In this document: one piece after another, positions 17,453 through 27,213 of the stretch | Position numbering within the stretch: position 1 is the stretch's first letter | How the letters are laid out: every line of letters begins with the position of its first letter | Assembly (NCBI GenBank): GCA_947488325.1 | Contig: CANKYZ010000001.1 | Coordinates: 558,001-622,000, forward strand | Reading direction: 5' to 3' | Length of the DNA stretch: 64,000 nucleotides | Source: an uncultured Erythrobacter sp. | GTDB lineage: Bacteria > Pseudomonadota > Alphaproteobacteria > Sphingomonadales > Sphingomonadaceae | Notes under the pieces: model-generated | What the model saw: only the letters and a program-made list of their open reading frames with translations | Database searches by the model: none | Told to the model about the DNA's origin: nothing | Program-made: the position numbers and the translations under genes

Positions 17453-20131
17453 ATGGATATAGCAACCACCCCCACAAACGCCGAAGGCAACCCCGAACTC
17501 CCAGGTGCAGCGCCGACGCCGCAAAAGCCGCCGGAGATTTTGCGCAAGGATTATAAGCCCTATGCGTGGCTGGTCCCGCAGACCGCGATGCAGTTTGATC
17601 TGGGGCTAGAGACTACGCGGGTCGTCGCGACTTTGTCAGTCGAAGCGAACCCCGACGCAGAACCTTCACAAGAACTTCGACTGAATGGCGACGGCCTTAC
17701 CGTGGATCAGATCTTGGTCGATGGTGAGCCAGCGGGCAAGTGGGCAATGGACGGACCTGACCTTGTCGTGACCCTATCCGGCAGCGCCCATCAGATCTCC
17801 ATAACCACTACAATTTCCCCCAGCACGAACACTACGTTGATGGGGCTCTATGCCTCAAACGGGATGCTCTGCACGCAATGCGAAGCCGAAGGTTTCCGCC
17901 GCATCACTTTCTTCCCTGACCGTCCCGATGTCTTATCAACATATCGGGTGCGAATGGAGGGGCCAAAAGACGCCTTTCCTGTGTTGCTGTGCAACGGCAA
18001 TAATGAGGCTGCCGGTGATCTGGAAAATGCCAAAGGCGAAAAACGTCACTTTGCTGAATGGTTCGATCCATGGCCAAAGCCAGCCTATCTGTTCGCGCTC
18101 GTTGCGGGCGATCTGGTCGCCAATTCTGCGCCGTTCACGACGATGTCTGGCCGCAAAGTAGAGTGCAATATCTGGGTTCGTGCAGAAGACCTTTCCCGCA
18201 CCGATCACGCGGTCGAATCTCTCCATCGGTCGATGAAGTGGGATGAGGAAACCTTTGGCCGCGAATACGATCTTGATCTGTATAACATCGTCGCAGTTAG
18301 CGATTTTAATATGGGGGCGATGGAGAATAAGGGCCTCAACGTCTTCAACACCAAATATGTGCTGGCCGACACCGACACCGCCACGGATGGTGATTTTGAC
18401 GCGGTTGAGGGCGTGATCGCTCACGAATATTTTCACAATTGGTCCGGCAATCGCATCACCTGCCGCGATTGGTTTCAGCTGTCATTGAAAGAGGGATTCA
18501 CTGTCCTGCGCGATCAACTGTTCAGTCAGGATATGCGCGGCGAAGCGGTTAAACGGATTGAGGATGTGCGCGTTCTGCGCGCGGCGCAATTTCCAGAGGA
18601 TGCGGGACCGCTCGCGCATCCAATTCGTCCAGATAGCTATCGCGAAATCAGCAATTTCTACACGGCCACCATTTACAACAAAGGCGCCGAAGTCATCCGG
18701 ATGATGCGCAGCATGGCTGGCCTGGAGAATTTCCGCAAAGGCACTGATCTCTATTTCGACCGCCATGACGGCGAGGCAGCGACTTGCGAAGATTTCGTGC
18801 GATCCATGGAGGACGGTGCTGGGCTCGATCTGGAGCAATTCCGCCTTTGGTATCGTCAGGCAGGCACGCCGCGCGTGACCGTAAACCAAGAACTTGGCGA
18901 TGACGGTCTTAAGTTGACCTTGAAGCAGATGGTGCCGAACACGCCGGGTCAAACCGGCAAGAGCTCGATGCCGATTCCGCTGCGTGTCGCGGTGCATTGC
19001 CGCGAAACGGGTGCGATTGGGGCAGAGCAATTGATCGTGCTCACCTCAGAAGAAGAGACCTTCACACTACCAATTTCCGGCCCTGCGCCGGTCCTGTCGA
19101 TCAATCGTGGCTATACCGCTCCCGTTATCATTGAGCGCGAGCTGAACCGCGACGACCTTGTTTTCCTAGCCGCGAAGGATGACGATTCTTTCGCGCGGTA
19201 CGAAGCGATGCAGGATCTGGCGGTGCGTCATTTGGTCGCAGCCGCCGGCGGAGACCTGAATGAAGCGGCCCGCGCATCTGGTATGTCCGCGATTGCCGGA
19301 GCGATGCGCTCGGTCCTTTCTGATGGGGTGTTGGACGATTCGATGCGCGGCGAATTGATGTCACTGCCCAGCGAAACCTATCTGTTCGAAGCCATGGCCA
19401 CCGGAACACGCAAAGCCGATCCCGGTGCAATCCATGCGGCACGAGAGCAATTGAAAGCTGCGATTGGCAGTGCTGTGATGGGCGAACTTCAGGCGCTTTG
19501 GCAACGTGCAATGGATACCGGTTATGATGATCCAAACGGTCGCGGGGCGCGTAAGGTCAAGAATTTGGCCCTAGGTCTGGTGGCCGCCGCTGATCCGGCA
19601 AAAGCTGCGACAATGGCAGCGCGCCAATTCGACAATGCCGACAATATGACAGACCGGCAGGGCGCGCTGATGGTGCTTTGTGGTCTGGAAAACCCGGCGC
19701 GCGAAGAGCGGTTAAAAGCGTTTTATGATCGCTATGATGACAATGCCCTAGTCGTCGACAAATGGTTCACATTGCAGGCATTTTCACTGCACCCCGATGT
19801 GATCGCACATGTAAAAGCGCTGGCTGATCACCCTGACTTCACTATGTCCAACCCAAACCGTGTGCGCTCACTCTACATGGCGTTTGCTGGCAATCCTCAG
19901 GGGTTCCATGATGCGAGCGGGGCTGGCTACCGCATGATCGCAGACGTGATACTCGCGCTTGATCCGATCAACCCGCAAACGGCGGCGCGCTTTGTTTCTC
20001 CGCTGGGTCGTTGGCGGCGGATTGAGCCTGACCGGGCGGCGCTGATGAAGGCGGAATTGGAACGGATTGCCAAGGCAGAGAACTTGTCTCGCGACACAAT
20101 GGAACAGGTGAGTCGCAGCCTCGATGGCTAA
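17453..20131 (+). CDS. pepN: Aminopeptidase N (M1 family)
   Basis: 892 residues from ATG 17453 (MDIATTPTNAEGN) after GGGGATC; an upstream ATG at 17411 is less likely. Gluzincin motifs: substrate N-terminus-binding NMGAMENKGLNVFN near residue 288, and HEYFHNW at 324-330 with E347 (LKEGFTVLRDQ) completing H-E-x2-H-x18-E zinc binding. The length and the C-terminal DUF3458-type Ig and superhelical domains (NRDDLVFLAAKDDDSFARYEAMQ ... LDPINPQTAARFVSPLGRWRRI) fit the gamma/alpha-proteobacterial PepN. Cytoplasmic removal of N-terminal residues from peptides. The 3' end overlaps pgeF by 8 nt. Confidence 0.97.
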   Translation: MDIATTPTNAEGNPELPGAAPTPQKPPEILRKDYKPYAWLVPQTAMQFDLGLETTRVVATLSVEANPDAEPSQELRLNGDGLTVDQILVDGEPAGKWAMDGPDLVVTLSGSAHQISITTTISPSTNTTLMGLYASNGMLCTQCEAEGFRRITFFPDRPDVLSTYRVRMEGPKDAFPVLLCNGNNEAAGDLENAKGEKRHFAEWFDPWPKPAYLFALVAGDLVANSAPFTTMSGRKVECNIWVRAEDLSRTDHAVESLHRSMKWDEETFGREYDLDLYNIVAVSDFNMGAMENKGLNVFNTKYVLADTDTATDGDFDAVEGVIAHEYFHNWSGNRITCRDWFQLSLKEGFTVLRDQLFSQDMRGEAVKRIEDVRVLRAAQFPEDAGPLAHPIRPDSYREISNFYTATIYNKGAEVIRMMRSMAGLENFRKGTDLYFDRHDGEAATCEDFVRSMEDGAGLDLEQFRLWYRQAGTPRVTVNQELGDDGLKLTLKQMVPNTPGQTGKSSMPIPLRVAVHCRETGAIGAEQLIVLTSEEETFTLPISGPAPVLSINRGYTAPVIIERELNRDDLVFLAAKDDDSFARYEAMQDLAVRHLVAAAGGDLNEAARASGMSAIAGAMRSVLSDGVLDDSMRGELMSLPSETYLFEAMATGTRKADPGAIHAAREQLKAAIGSAVMGELQALWQRAMDTGYDDPNGRGARKVKNLALGLVAAADPAKAATMAARQFDNADNMTDRQGALMVLCGLENPAREERLKAFYDRYDDNALVVDKWFTLQAFSLHPDVIAHVKALADHPDFTMSNPNRVRSLYMAFAGNPQGFHDASGAGYRMIADVILALDPINPQTAARFVSPLGRWRRIEPDRAALMKAELERIAKAENLSRDTMEQVSRSLDG

Positions 20132-20909
20132 AAAAACTGCCCTTGATGTCCCCTTTGACATAGAGAGGGCTGATGTGCTCGCCGGGGTTCCCCATGGCTT
20201 TTTCGGGTCAGGCGGCGGCGCGCATCAATTCGGTTATAATGCTCCCGGCACGGCAGAACCTGTGCGCACATTGCGTGCTGCGGCGGCGAATGCGATCCTT
20301 TCAGGCGCTCCGCTGGCGGTTCCGATCCAAGTCCATTCGCCAGAAGTTGTCACCGTGGGAAAACAATGGCCCGACGCCGCCGAAGGCCGGCCTGTCGCCG
20401 ACAGTGTGGTCACTGATCGCTCGGATATTGCTTTGGGTATCGTTACAGCTGATTGTTGCCCCATACTTTTTGCAGATAGGGAAATGGGAGTTGTTGGCGC
20501 TGCCCATGCCGGATGGCGCGGCGCCTGCGGGAATGATCGCGGCAATGTTCTTGAAAACACCATTCAGGCGATGGAGGCGCTAGGGGCAAAACGTTCAAAC
20601 ATAGCCGCCGCCCTTGGCCCAACCATCGCGCAGGCCAATTACGAAGTGGATGCCGCATTTCGAGAGCATTTCACGCCAGCCGATGATGTGCATTTTGTAG
20701 CCGCCCCAATACGAGAGGGGATTGCGCGTTGGCAGTTTGATTTGCCCGGCTATGTCGCCGAAAAATTGCGAACCGCGGGTCTTGCGACAATTACTGACCT
20801 AGGCTGCGATACTTATTGCACACCGGCGCGTTATCATTCTTACAGAAGAGCGGCGCTGAATGGCGAAGCAAATTATGGGCGGCAAATCAGCATCATAGCG
20901 GTTCCATAG
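20124..20909 (+). CDS. pgeF: Peptidoglycan editing factor PgeF / laccase-domain purine nucleoside phosphorylase (YfiH family)
   Basis: 261 residues. Family signatures: QVHSPEVVTV, ADCCPILFADREMGVVGAAHAGWRGACG, ALGPTIAQANYEV and the C-terminal DLGCDTYCTPARYHSYRR. The His/Cys set (H of QVHS, C of ADCC, H of AAHAGW) forms the zinc site. YfiH proteins have been described as multicopper polyphenol oxidases, as purine nucleoside phosphorylases/adenosine deaminases (FAMIN-like), and in E. coli as an enzyme that keeps misincorporated residues out of peptidoglycan precursors. Translation is probably coupled to pepN through an 8-nt overlap. Confidence 0.9.
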   Translation: MAKKTALDVPFDIERADVLAGVPHGFFGSGGGAHQFGYNAPGTAEPVRTLRAAAANAILSGAPLAVPIQVHSPEVVTVGKQWPDAAEGRPVADSVVTDRSDIALGIVTADCCPILFADREMGVVGAAHAGWRGACGNDRGNVLENTIQAMEALGAKRSNIAAALGPTIAQANYEVDAAFREHFTPADDVHFVAAPIREGIARWQFDLPGYVAEKLRTAGLATITDLGCDTYCTPARYHSYRRAALNGEANYGRQISIIAVP

Positions 20910-20947
20910 CTAAGCTTGCGCATAAACGAACAGTTGATGCTTAAAAC

Positions 20948-20967
20948 ACGGTTGGATTCATAACCGT
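20948..20967. promoter_or_regulatory. Inverted repeat ACGGTT-N8-AACCGT in the pet leader region
   Basis: Perfect 6+6 bp inverted repeat in the 220-nt gap between pgeF and petA. It is followed by TTGACG but no convincing -10 element at 17 nt. It could be an operator for the bc1 operon or a weak hairpin after pgeF; it lacks a T tract. The remainder of the gap holds nothing I recognise apart from AGCAGGG, the likely petA ribosome site. Confidence 0.25.
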
Positions 20968-21129
20968 TTGACGTATATGGCGCCCCAATCAATGGTTGAA
21001 CGTGGATTTGCATGTTCGGCCGTAACTGGGGCAAACTGAAAAGGCTCTGTTGCCGAATTGGTATCAGAGGTTTTCACCAAATCCGCGTTCGGATATTCCG
21101 TCGCGGCAAGACGAGCAGGGTAATACATC

Positions 21130-21666
21130 ATGGCTTCCACTGCAGAGGGCGTCCGTCGCCGCGACTGGATCCACATTGCAGCGCTCAGCACCGCTGGCGT
21201 AGGCGGCGCTTCCGTCCTTTATCCGTTGGTCAGCCAGATGGCGCCAACCGCCGATACACTCGCTGCGAGCACGACCGATGTCGATATCTCCACAATTGAA
21301 CCGGGACAGTCGGTAAAGGCGACCTTCCAAGATCAGCCTTTATTCGTAAAGCGCCTGACACCAGAAGAAATCGCAGAAGCGGTGGCCGACGACACTGCCG
21401 ATATGCGCGATCCGCAAACGCTGGCCGAGCGTTTGGGCGAAGGCAATGCAGACATCTTGGTGAATCTAGGAGTTTGCACCCACCTTGGCTGTGTCCCTCT
21501 GGGGGCAGGTGAAGGCGAAGATAAGGGCGAATATGACGGGTATTTCTGCCCGTGCCACGGTTCGCATTACGACGTCGCTGGTCGAATTCGCAAAGGGCCT
21601 GCACCCACGAACCTCGCGGTTCCCGATTTTGAATTCGCTTCTGAAAGCGTCATCCGGGTCGGGTGA
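21130..21666 (+). CDS. petA: Ubiquinol-cytochrome c reductase, Rieske iron-sulfur subunit
   Basis: 178 residues. N-terminus VRRRDWIHIAALSTAGVGGASVLYPLV is a Tat-type signal anchor (RRRDW) that stays as the single membrane helix. The cluster ligands are C116/H118 (VCTHLGC) and C140/H143 (FCPCHGSHYD), with the C121-C142 disulfide pair of bc1-type Rieske proteins. Transfers electrons from ubiquinol to cytochrome c1 on the periplasmic side. First gene of petABC, spaced 56 nt from petB. Confidence 0.97.
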   Translation: MASTAEGVRRRDWIHIAALSTAGVGGASVLYPLVSQMAPTADTLAASTTDVDISTIEPGQSVKATFQDQPLFVKRLTPEEIAEAVADDTADMRDPQTLAERLGEGNADILVNLGVCTHLGCVPLGAGEGEDKGEYDGYFCPCHGSHYDVAGRIRKGPAPTNLAVPDFEFASESVIRVG

Positions 21667-21722
21667 CTTTTGGTATTACTGAAAAACCACGTTTTTCACG
21701 CTGAGGGATCAGAGAGAGCATT

Positions 21723-23081
21723 ATGAGTTTCGCCTGGGCAAAGCAGTATGAACCGCAAACCGCTTTCACAAAGTGGATGGACGAGAAATTGCCGTTACCG
21801 CGGTTGGTCTACAGTGCGGTCGGCGCGGGCTATCCGGTCCCACGCAATCTGAATTATATGTGGAATTTCGGCGTTCTTGCCGGATTCTTCCTTGTGTTGC
21901 AGATTGTCACCGGGGTTGTGCTGGCAATGCATTATGCGTCGAACACCGAAGTCGCCTTTGGTCAGGTCGAACACATAATGCGCAACGTCAATTATGGTTG
22001 GATGATGCGTTACGCGCACGCCAATGGCGCAAGCTTCTTTTTCATCGTCATCTATCTGCACATTTTCCGCGGCTTCTATTACTCGTCTTATAAAGCGCCG
22101 CGCGAGATGATCTGGCTTCTTGGCGTGGTGATCTTTCTGCTGATGATGGCGACGGCCTTTATGGGCTACGTCCTTCCTTGGGGCCAGATGAGCTTTTGGG
22201 GTGCGAAGGTGATTACCGGCCTGTTTGGCGCGATCCCCGTTGTGGGTGAGCCGCTGCAAGTTTGGCTGGTTGGCGGATTTGCACCTGGCAACTCAGCGCT
22301 AAACCGCTTCTTCTCGCTCCACTTCCTGCTGCCATTCGTGATCGCTGGCGTTGTTATCCTTCACATTTGGGCACTGCACATTCCAGGTTCTTCCAACCCG
22401 ACCGGCGTAGAAGTGAAGAAGGAAAGTGATACCATTCCATTCCACCCGTATTACACGGCAAAAGATGGTTTCGGACTAGGCGTGATCCTGATCCTATTCA
22501 CATTCATGCTGTTCTTCCTGCCGAATATGCTCGGCCATCCGGACAATTATGTCGAAGCCAATCCGCTTTCGACCCCGGCGCTGATCGTTCCCGAATGGTA
22601 TTTCTATCCGTTCTATGCGATCCTGCGGGCGTTCACAGGCGATCTGACGATTCCGTTTACCGACATTATTCTCGTTCCAGCGAAACTGCTAGGCGTGATC
22701 GCGATGTTTGCTTCGATCTTGGTGTGGTTCTTCCTGCCGTGGCTCGACAAGAGCCCAGTGCGTTCGGGTCACTACCGTCCGATGTTCAAGAAGTTTTTCT
22801 GGTTCGGCCTGATCCCGTGCATGGCAGCACTGTTCTATCTGGGCGGTGCGAAACCGGAAGAGCCTTTTATCGTGCTTAGTCAGATTGCGACCGCATATTA
22901 CTTCCTGCACTTCCTGGTGATCTTACCGATCGTCAGTCAGATCGAAATTCCTAAGCCACTGCCATTCTCCATCACCGAAGCGGTGCTTGGTAAAGATGAA
23001 GGCGGCGCGGGTGCGGCGACTGCGGCTACGGATATGTCAGCGGGCGATGCGCCCGATGCTTCGCCGCAGCCGGCTGAATAA
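21723..23081 (+). CDS. petB: Cytochrome b of the bc1 complex
   Basis: 452 residues, integral membrane subunit holding both b hemes and the Qo/Qi sites. Seen: [53 protein letters not shown] (first His ligands), the PEWYF motif of the Qo site ([15 protein letters not shown]), and eight hydrophobic segments. Not fused to cytochrome c1. The C-terminal ~35 residues form an Ala/Gly/Asp-rich tail (ending DASPQPAE) beyond the usual end, probably disordered. Second gene of petABC. Confidence 0.98.
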   Translation: MSFAWAKQYEPQTAFTKWMDEKLPLPRLVYSAVGAGYPVPRNLNYMWNFGVLAGFFLVLQIVTGVVLAMHYASNTEVAFGQVEHIMRNVNYGWMMRYAHANGASFFFIVIYLHIFRGFYYSSYKAPREMIWLLGVVIFLLMMATAFMGYVLPWGQMSFWGAKVITGLFGAIPVVGEPLQVWLVGGFAPGNSALNRFFSLHFLLPFVIAGVVILHIWALHIPGSSNPTGVEVKKESDTIPFHPYYTAKDGFGLGVILILFTFMLFFLPNMLGHPDNYVEANPLSTPALIVPEWYFYPFYAILRAFTGDLTIPFTDIILVPAKLLGVIAMFASILVWFFLPWLDKSPVRSGHYRPMFKKFFWFGLIPCMAALFYLGGAKPEEPFIVLSQIATAYYFLHFLVILPIVSQIEIPKPLPFSITEAVLGKDEGGAGAATAATDMSAGDAPDASPQPAE

Positions 23082-23129
23082 GTACACGATCCTGTTTAAC
23101 TGACCCGATAACGAGAAAGAGTTTAGGTC

Positions 23130-23978
23130 ATGACCATTAGACTTGGAGGCATCATCGTAGGCCTGGGCCTTACCGCAGTATTGGTACTGTGGTCGCTCGT
23201 GCCTGGCCTTGTGAACTTCGCGATCCCTGAAAAGCCGGATTATTATGCTTTTCAAGAAGAGAACATTGCGCCTGAAGGCGGGTTCTCTTTCGAAGGCGCG
23301 GCAGGCACGTGGGATTACGCTCAGCTACAGCGCGGCTATCAGGTCTACAAAGAAGTCTGCTCTTCGTGCCACAGCCTGAAGTTTGTTGCATTCCGTAACC
23401 TTCAGGAGCTTGGCTATTCCGAAGAGGAAGTCCGCGCCGAAGCTGCTAGCTGGAGCTTACCGGGAGTCGACCAGAAGGACGGGTCAGTTATTGATCGTCC
23501 GGGACTGCCAACCGACTATTTTCCTGCGCCTTATGCGAACGACGTGGAAGCACGCGCATTCAATAACAATGCCGTCCCACCTGATCTGTCGCTGATGACT
23601 AAGGCGCGCAAGGACGGTACGCATTACGTCTATTCCTTGATGCTGGGATATGGTGAGCCCGATCCCGCAGATCAGGCCCTATCACCGGAATTTGAGACCC
23701 CTGAGGGCCTTTATTTCAACGAGCATTTCTACAACATCAACATCGCAATGCCGCCGCAGCTTAACGAAGGTGTCGTTACCTATGCGAACGGCCCCGAAGC
23801 GACCGCCGAACAGATGTCCGCCGATATCGCCGCCTTCCTGACTTGGACCGCTGAGCCTTCCTTGGTGCACCGCAAGCAAATCGGCTGGTTTGTGATCCTG
23901 TTCCTGATCTTTGCGTCCGGGCTGGCTTACCTGTCCTATAAACAGATCTGGGCAGGGGTGAAGCCGAAGAAAGAGTAA
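23130..23978 (+). CDS. petC: Cytochrome c1
   Basis: 282 residues. N-terminal hydrophobic signal (GGIIVGLGLTAVLVLWSLVPGL), heme-c motif C77-SS-C80-H81 in KEVCSSCHSLKFVAFRNL, axial Met region NINIAMPPQL, and a C-terminal membrane anchor (GWFVILFLIFASGLAYLSYKQIW) ending in KPKKE. Periplasmic subunit passing electrons from the Rieske protein to soluble or membrane-bound cytochrome c. Good ribosome site GAGAAAGAG before ATG 23130. Last gene of petABC; a strong terminator follows. Confidence 0.97.
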   Translation: MTIRLGGIIVGLGLTAVLVLWSLVPGLVNFAIPEKPDYYAFQEENIAPEGGFSFEGAAGTWDYAQLQRGYQVYKEVCSSCHSLKFVAFRNLQELGYSEEEVRAEAASWSLPGVDQKDGSVIDRPGLPTDYFPAPYANDVEARAFNNNAVPPDLSLMTKARKDGTHYVYSLMLGYGEPDPADQALSPEFETPEGLYFNEHFYNINIAMPPQLNEGVVTYANGPEATAEQMSADIAAFLTWTAEPSLVHRKQIGWFVILFLIFASGLAYLSYKQIWAGVKPKKE

Positions 23979-24002
23979 GTTTCCTTCGTAAATCGAAATA
24001 TG

Positions 24003-24046
24003 AAGCGCCCCATCGTCGTTTGACGACGATGGGGCGCTTATGTTTT
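24003..24046 (+). terminator. Intrinsic terminator after petABC
   Basis: Perfect 17-bp stem: AAGCGCCCCATCGTCGT (24003-24019), loop TTG, complementary arm 24023-24039, then ATGTTTT. The T tract is interrupted but the stem is very stable. It starts 24 nt past the petC stop and would isolate petABC from apt. Confidence 0.9.
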
Positions 24047-24092
24047 CAAGATCATAATTCCGCACTACTAAGGTGGCATTGAAAGGACGATA

Positions 24093-24644
24093 ATGAGCGC
24101 TGACCATATGAAGCCCAAGGCTCTTAAAGCGCTTATCCGCACTGTGCCTGACTTCCCGGAATTCGGTATTCAATTCCGCGACATCACCACGCTGATCGGT
24201 CATCCAGAAGGTCTCATGTCAAGCGTTTATCACTTGGCAGAGCTTGCTCGCGCAGGCGGCGCGCAGAAGATTGCTGGAATGGAAGCCCGCGGATTTATCT
24301 TTGGCGCGGCGGTTGCCGTGGCGCTGGGCATTGGTTTCGTGCCAGTGCGCAAACCGGGCAAGCTTCCGATCAAAACAATCGGGATCGACTACGCTCTGGA
24401 ATACGGTACTGACCGGCTGGAAATGGATCCAGACGCGGTGAGCACCGGCGAGAAGGTCGTCATTGTCGATGATCTTATTGCCACCGGCGGCACGGCACTT
24501 GCGACCACAGAATTGCTACGCAAAGCAGGCGCAATTGTAGAGCATGCGTTGTTTGTCATCGATCTGCCTGATCTAGGCGGGGCAGCAAAATTGCGCGATG
24601 CAGACGTCATGGTTGGGACTTTGATGGACTTTGAAGGCGATTAA
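24093..24644 (+). CDS. apt: Adenine phosphoribosyltransferase
   Basis: 183 residues from ATG 24093 after AAAGGACG. Type I PRTase: the PRPP loop VVIVDDLIATGGTALATTE, the start LIRTVPDFPEFGIQFRDITTLIG typical of Apt, and AGMEARGFIFGAAVAVALGIGFVPVRKPGKLP, the adenine-side flexible loop. Converts adenine and PRPP to AMP (purine salvage, cytoplasm). Lies alone after the pet terminator, 81 nt before the antiporter gene. Confidence 0.97.
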   Translation: MSADHMKPKALKALIRTVPDFPEFGIQFRDITTLIGHPEGLMSSVYHLAELARAGGAQKIAGMEARGFIFGAAVAVALGIGFVPVRKPGKLPIKTIGIDYALEYGTDRLEMDPDAVSTGEKVVIVDDLIATGGTALATTELLRKAGAIVEHALFVIDLPDLGGAAKLRDADVMVGTLMDFEGD

Positions 24645-24725
24645 GGGCACCGCACATCAGCGCCTCTATCTTGGAAAAGCCCGAGCGTTCTGATATTTAG
24701 TGATGTTAGGATCGTAGCTATCTCC

Positions 24726-26582
24726 ATGGAATCGCAAGCAATCGTCATCGCCGCAATTGGCGCCGTGGGAATCGGGGCCCAATGGATTGCATGGCGCACT
24801 GGATGGCCAGCCATAGTGCTGATGCTGGCTGCTGGCTTTATCGCTGGCCCTATCACTGGCCTCATCGATCCAGAGGTAGCATTTGGGGATTTGCTTGATC
24901 CCATGATCAGTATCGGCGTCGCGCTCATCTTGTTTGAAGGCGGACTAAGCCTTGATCTGCGAGAATTGCGGCATTCGGGCAAAGCGGTGTGGCGGTTGGC
25001 CACCATTGGGGTGCTGATTGGTTGGGCGTTGGGATCGCTTGCAGGCTTCTATATTGCCGGGCTCGTCTGGCCGGTCGCTGTTCTGTTTGGCGGCATCCTG
25101 ATCGTCACTGGGCCAACTGTCGTAATCCCATTGTTGCGACAGGCAAGCATCCAGACCCGGCCGAATTCTATCCTCAAATGGGAAGGTATCGTCAACGACC
25201 CGACTGGGGCACTTTGTGCGGTTATCGCCTATGAATATTTCCGCCGGGTCAACGACTTCCCCGACGCATCCCTGATGGATGTTGTCCCGCCCTTAATCTT
25301 GGCCGCTATTCTTTCAGGCTTGATCGGATATTTCGCGGCACGCGTAATTGCCTATCTCTTTCCGCGCGGCGCGATCCCCGAATATCTAAAGGTCCCCGTG
25401 CTGTTCACCGCAGTTATCGTGGTGTTCGTGCTGACAAATCAAATTGAGCACGAGGCCGGGCTGGTGGCAGTGACAGTGATGGGTATCACTCTAGCCAATC
25501 ACGAAGGGTCGAGCATTCGGTCGATCCATCCGTTCAAGGAAAACGTCGCTATCCTACTGGTTTCGGGGATTTTCATCCTACTTGCCTCTTCGCTCAAATG
25601 GGAGGAGTTGACCTATCTGCAGACCAGCATCCGACCATTGCTGTTCTTGCTCGCTCTGTTGTTCTTTGTTCGCCCGGTGACGGTGCTGATCAGTCTGCTT
25701 GGAACGGACGTTCCATGGAATGAGCGCCTGTTCGTCGCATGGATTGCCCCACGTGGAATTGTGTTGGTGGCGATTTCCGGCCTGTTTGCGTTGCGACTAG
25801 GTGAGCTTGGAATTGAAGGTGGGCAAATCCTGATCGGCCTCAGCTTTGCAGTCGTGGTCATTACCGTAATCGCCCACGGTTTCACTATCAACATTGTGGC
25901 AAAATGGCTGGGTGTGAAGGGGACGACACGCCCGGGCCTGTTGATTGTCGGCTCAACCCCTTGGAGTATTGCGCTCGCCAAACAGATGGAGACGTTGAAT
26001 ACTCCGGTGATGATCGTCGATTCCAGCTGGCAAAGACTGAGCGGGGCAAGACGTGACGGCCTGCCGTTTTATCACGGCGAAATCTTGAACGAAGCAACCG
26101 AGCATAACCTTGATCTGTCGCCGTTTCAGGTGCTGGTCGCGGCGACTGAGAATGAGGCGTATAATGCGCTGGTCTGCAACGAATTCGCGCATGAGATTGG
26201 CCGCGATATGGTCTATCAATTGGGCGAGAATAGCGATTGCGATGATCGACATGCGCTGCCTGAAAGCATCCGCGGTCGCGCGCTGTTTGAAGATGGGTTT
26301 GGCGTCACAGACGTAAACGAAAGGCACAGCCAAGGTTGGATCTTTAAGAAGACCAAGCTGTCCGACGCGTTCGATTTTGAGGACGCGCGCGAAAGGTTTG
26401 CCGAAGACACAGCCATGTTGCTGATCGTTAGTGAAACTGGATTCTTGCGCTTTTTCACGCATGCGATCCGCCCTGAACCACGCCCTGGCGATACGATCAT
26501 CACCTATGCTCCTCCCCAAATTAAAATGCCTGAAGAGAAGACCGGCAAACGTGCCGATTCACCAAAGCCAAGAGCAACGTAA
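24726..26582 (+). CDS. Cation/proton antiporter (CPA1, NhaP type) with C-terminal Rossmann-like domain
   Basis: 618 residues. About 12 membrane helices in the first 400 residues, with VTGPTVVIPLLRQASI and EGIVNDPTGALCAVIAYE; the ND pair is the ion-binding signature of electroneutral CPA1 antiporters. The C-terminal ~200 residues form a TrkA-N/RCK-like domain (RPGLLIVGSTPWSIALAKQMETLNTPVMIVDSS) followed by a possible TrkA-C part. Exchanges Na+ or K+ for H+ at the inner membrane; the cytoplasmic domain likely gates it by a nucleotide. Degenerate GSTPWS in place of GxGxxG leaves nucleotide binding uncertain. Confidence 0.9.
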   Translation: MESQAIVIAAIGAVGIGAQWIAWRTGWPAIVLMLAAGFIAGPITGLIDPEVAFGDLLDPMISIGVALILFEGGLSLDLRELRHSGKAVWRLATIGVLIGWALGSLAGFYIAGLVWPVAVLFGGILIVTGPTVVIPLLRQASIQTRPNSILKWEGIVNDPTGALCAVIAYEYFRRVNDFPDASLMDVVPPLILAAILSGLIGYFAARVIAYLFPRGAIPEYLKVPVLFTAVIVVFVLTNQIEHEAGLVAVTVMGITLANHEGSSIRSIHPFKENVAILLVSGIFILLASSLKWEELTYLQTSIRPLLFLLALLFFVRPVTVLISLLGTDVPWNERLFVAWIAPRGIVLVAISGLFALRLGELGIEGGQILIGLSFAVVVITVIAHGFTINIVAKWLGVKGTTRPGLLIVGSTPWSIALAKQMETLNTPVMIVDSSWQRLSGARRDGLPFYHGEILNEATEHNLDLSPFQVLVAATENEAYNALVCNEFAHEIGRDMVYQLGENSDCDDRHALPESIRGRALFEDGFGVTDVNERHSQGWIFKKTKLSDAFDFEDARERFAEDTAMLLIVSETGFLRFFTHAIRPEPRPGDTIITYAPPQIKMPEEKTGKRADSPKPRAT

Positions 26583-26605
26583 ACGCGAAAGACCAAGAGG
26601 ATAGC

Positions 26606-27181
26606 ATGCAGACAGGACGTTCCATGGCCGTATTTATGACGCTTGCATCGCTTGGTGCCTGCGACGCAAACCGCGAAACGGATGGCGGAGAGGCACCGGC
26701 CCCAGTATCCACAGCTTCACCCGCGCCGGAACCCGAACCGACCGAAGTCGTATCGATACTGCGCCCAGATGTTGAGGCAGAACAGGAACTCGAAGAGGAA
26801 CTACCGCTTGAACCGTTGAATGTGATAATTAGCTTTTCGGGTGGTGGATCAAATCTGGATGACGCAGCTCAATTAGCACTTCAGGAGGTGCTGACTTCAG
26901 AACAAATTGCGCAAGGCGGGCCTATCGTTCTGGGCGCGCATAGCGATGCGGGTGGGAGCGACTTGGATAATGAACGGATTTCGCGGGAGCGAGGAGAGCA
27001 GGTCCGCGAGTGGTTCATCGAAAACGATATTACCGAAGATCGCATCGAAATCGTCGCTTTTGGAGAGCAAAATCCGCTCGAACCCAATGCTCTACCTGAT
27101 GGATCGCGCAATGAGGCTGGCCGCGCAGTCAATCGCCGGGTCGAAATACAAATTTCGATGCCAGAATCGGAAACCGAATAG
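26606..27181 (+). CDS. OmpA-family lipoprotein
   Basis: 191 residues. Signal peptide ends at a lipobox LGAC with C19 as the lipidated residue. A Pro/Glu-rich linker (~residues 20-75) follows, then an OmpA C-terminal domain: VIISFSGGGSNLDDAAQLALQEV, IVLGAHSDAGGSDLDNERISRERGEQVREWFIENDI and RAVNRRVEIQI. The domain keeps the D and R that bind meso-diaminopimelate (SDAGG, NRRVEI). Outer-membrane lipoprotein anchored to peptidoglycan. Starts 24 nt after the antiporter gene, so possibly cotranscribed; 20 nt tail-to-tail from cysQ. Confidence 0.88.
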   Translation: MQTGRSMAVFMTLASLGACDANRETDGGEAPAPVSTASPAPEPEPTEVVSILRPDVEAEQELEEELPLEPLNVIISFSGGGSNLDDAAQLALQEVLTSEQIAQGGPIVLGAHSDAGGSDLDNERISRERGEQVREWFIENDITEDRIEIVAFGEQNPLEPNALPDGSRNEAGRAVNRRVEIQISMPESETE

Positions 27182-27188
27182 GCAGCAC

Positions 27189-27213
27189 GCTCAGCTCAGC
27201 TCAGCTTAGCTTA
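27189..27213. repeat. Five tandem copies of GCTYA across the cysQ stop codon
   Basis: GCTCA x3 then GCTTA x2 run from the intergenic gap into the last codons of cysQ, and the TGA stop (27201-27203) lies inside. A change in copy number would alter the C-terminus or stop position of CysQ. Such a short array may simply be a slippage scar. Confidence 0.7.
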
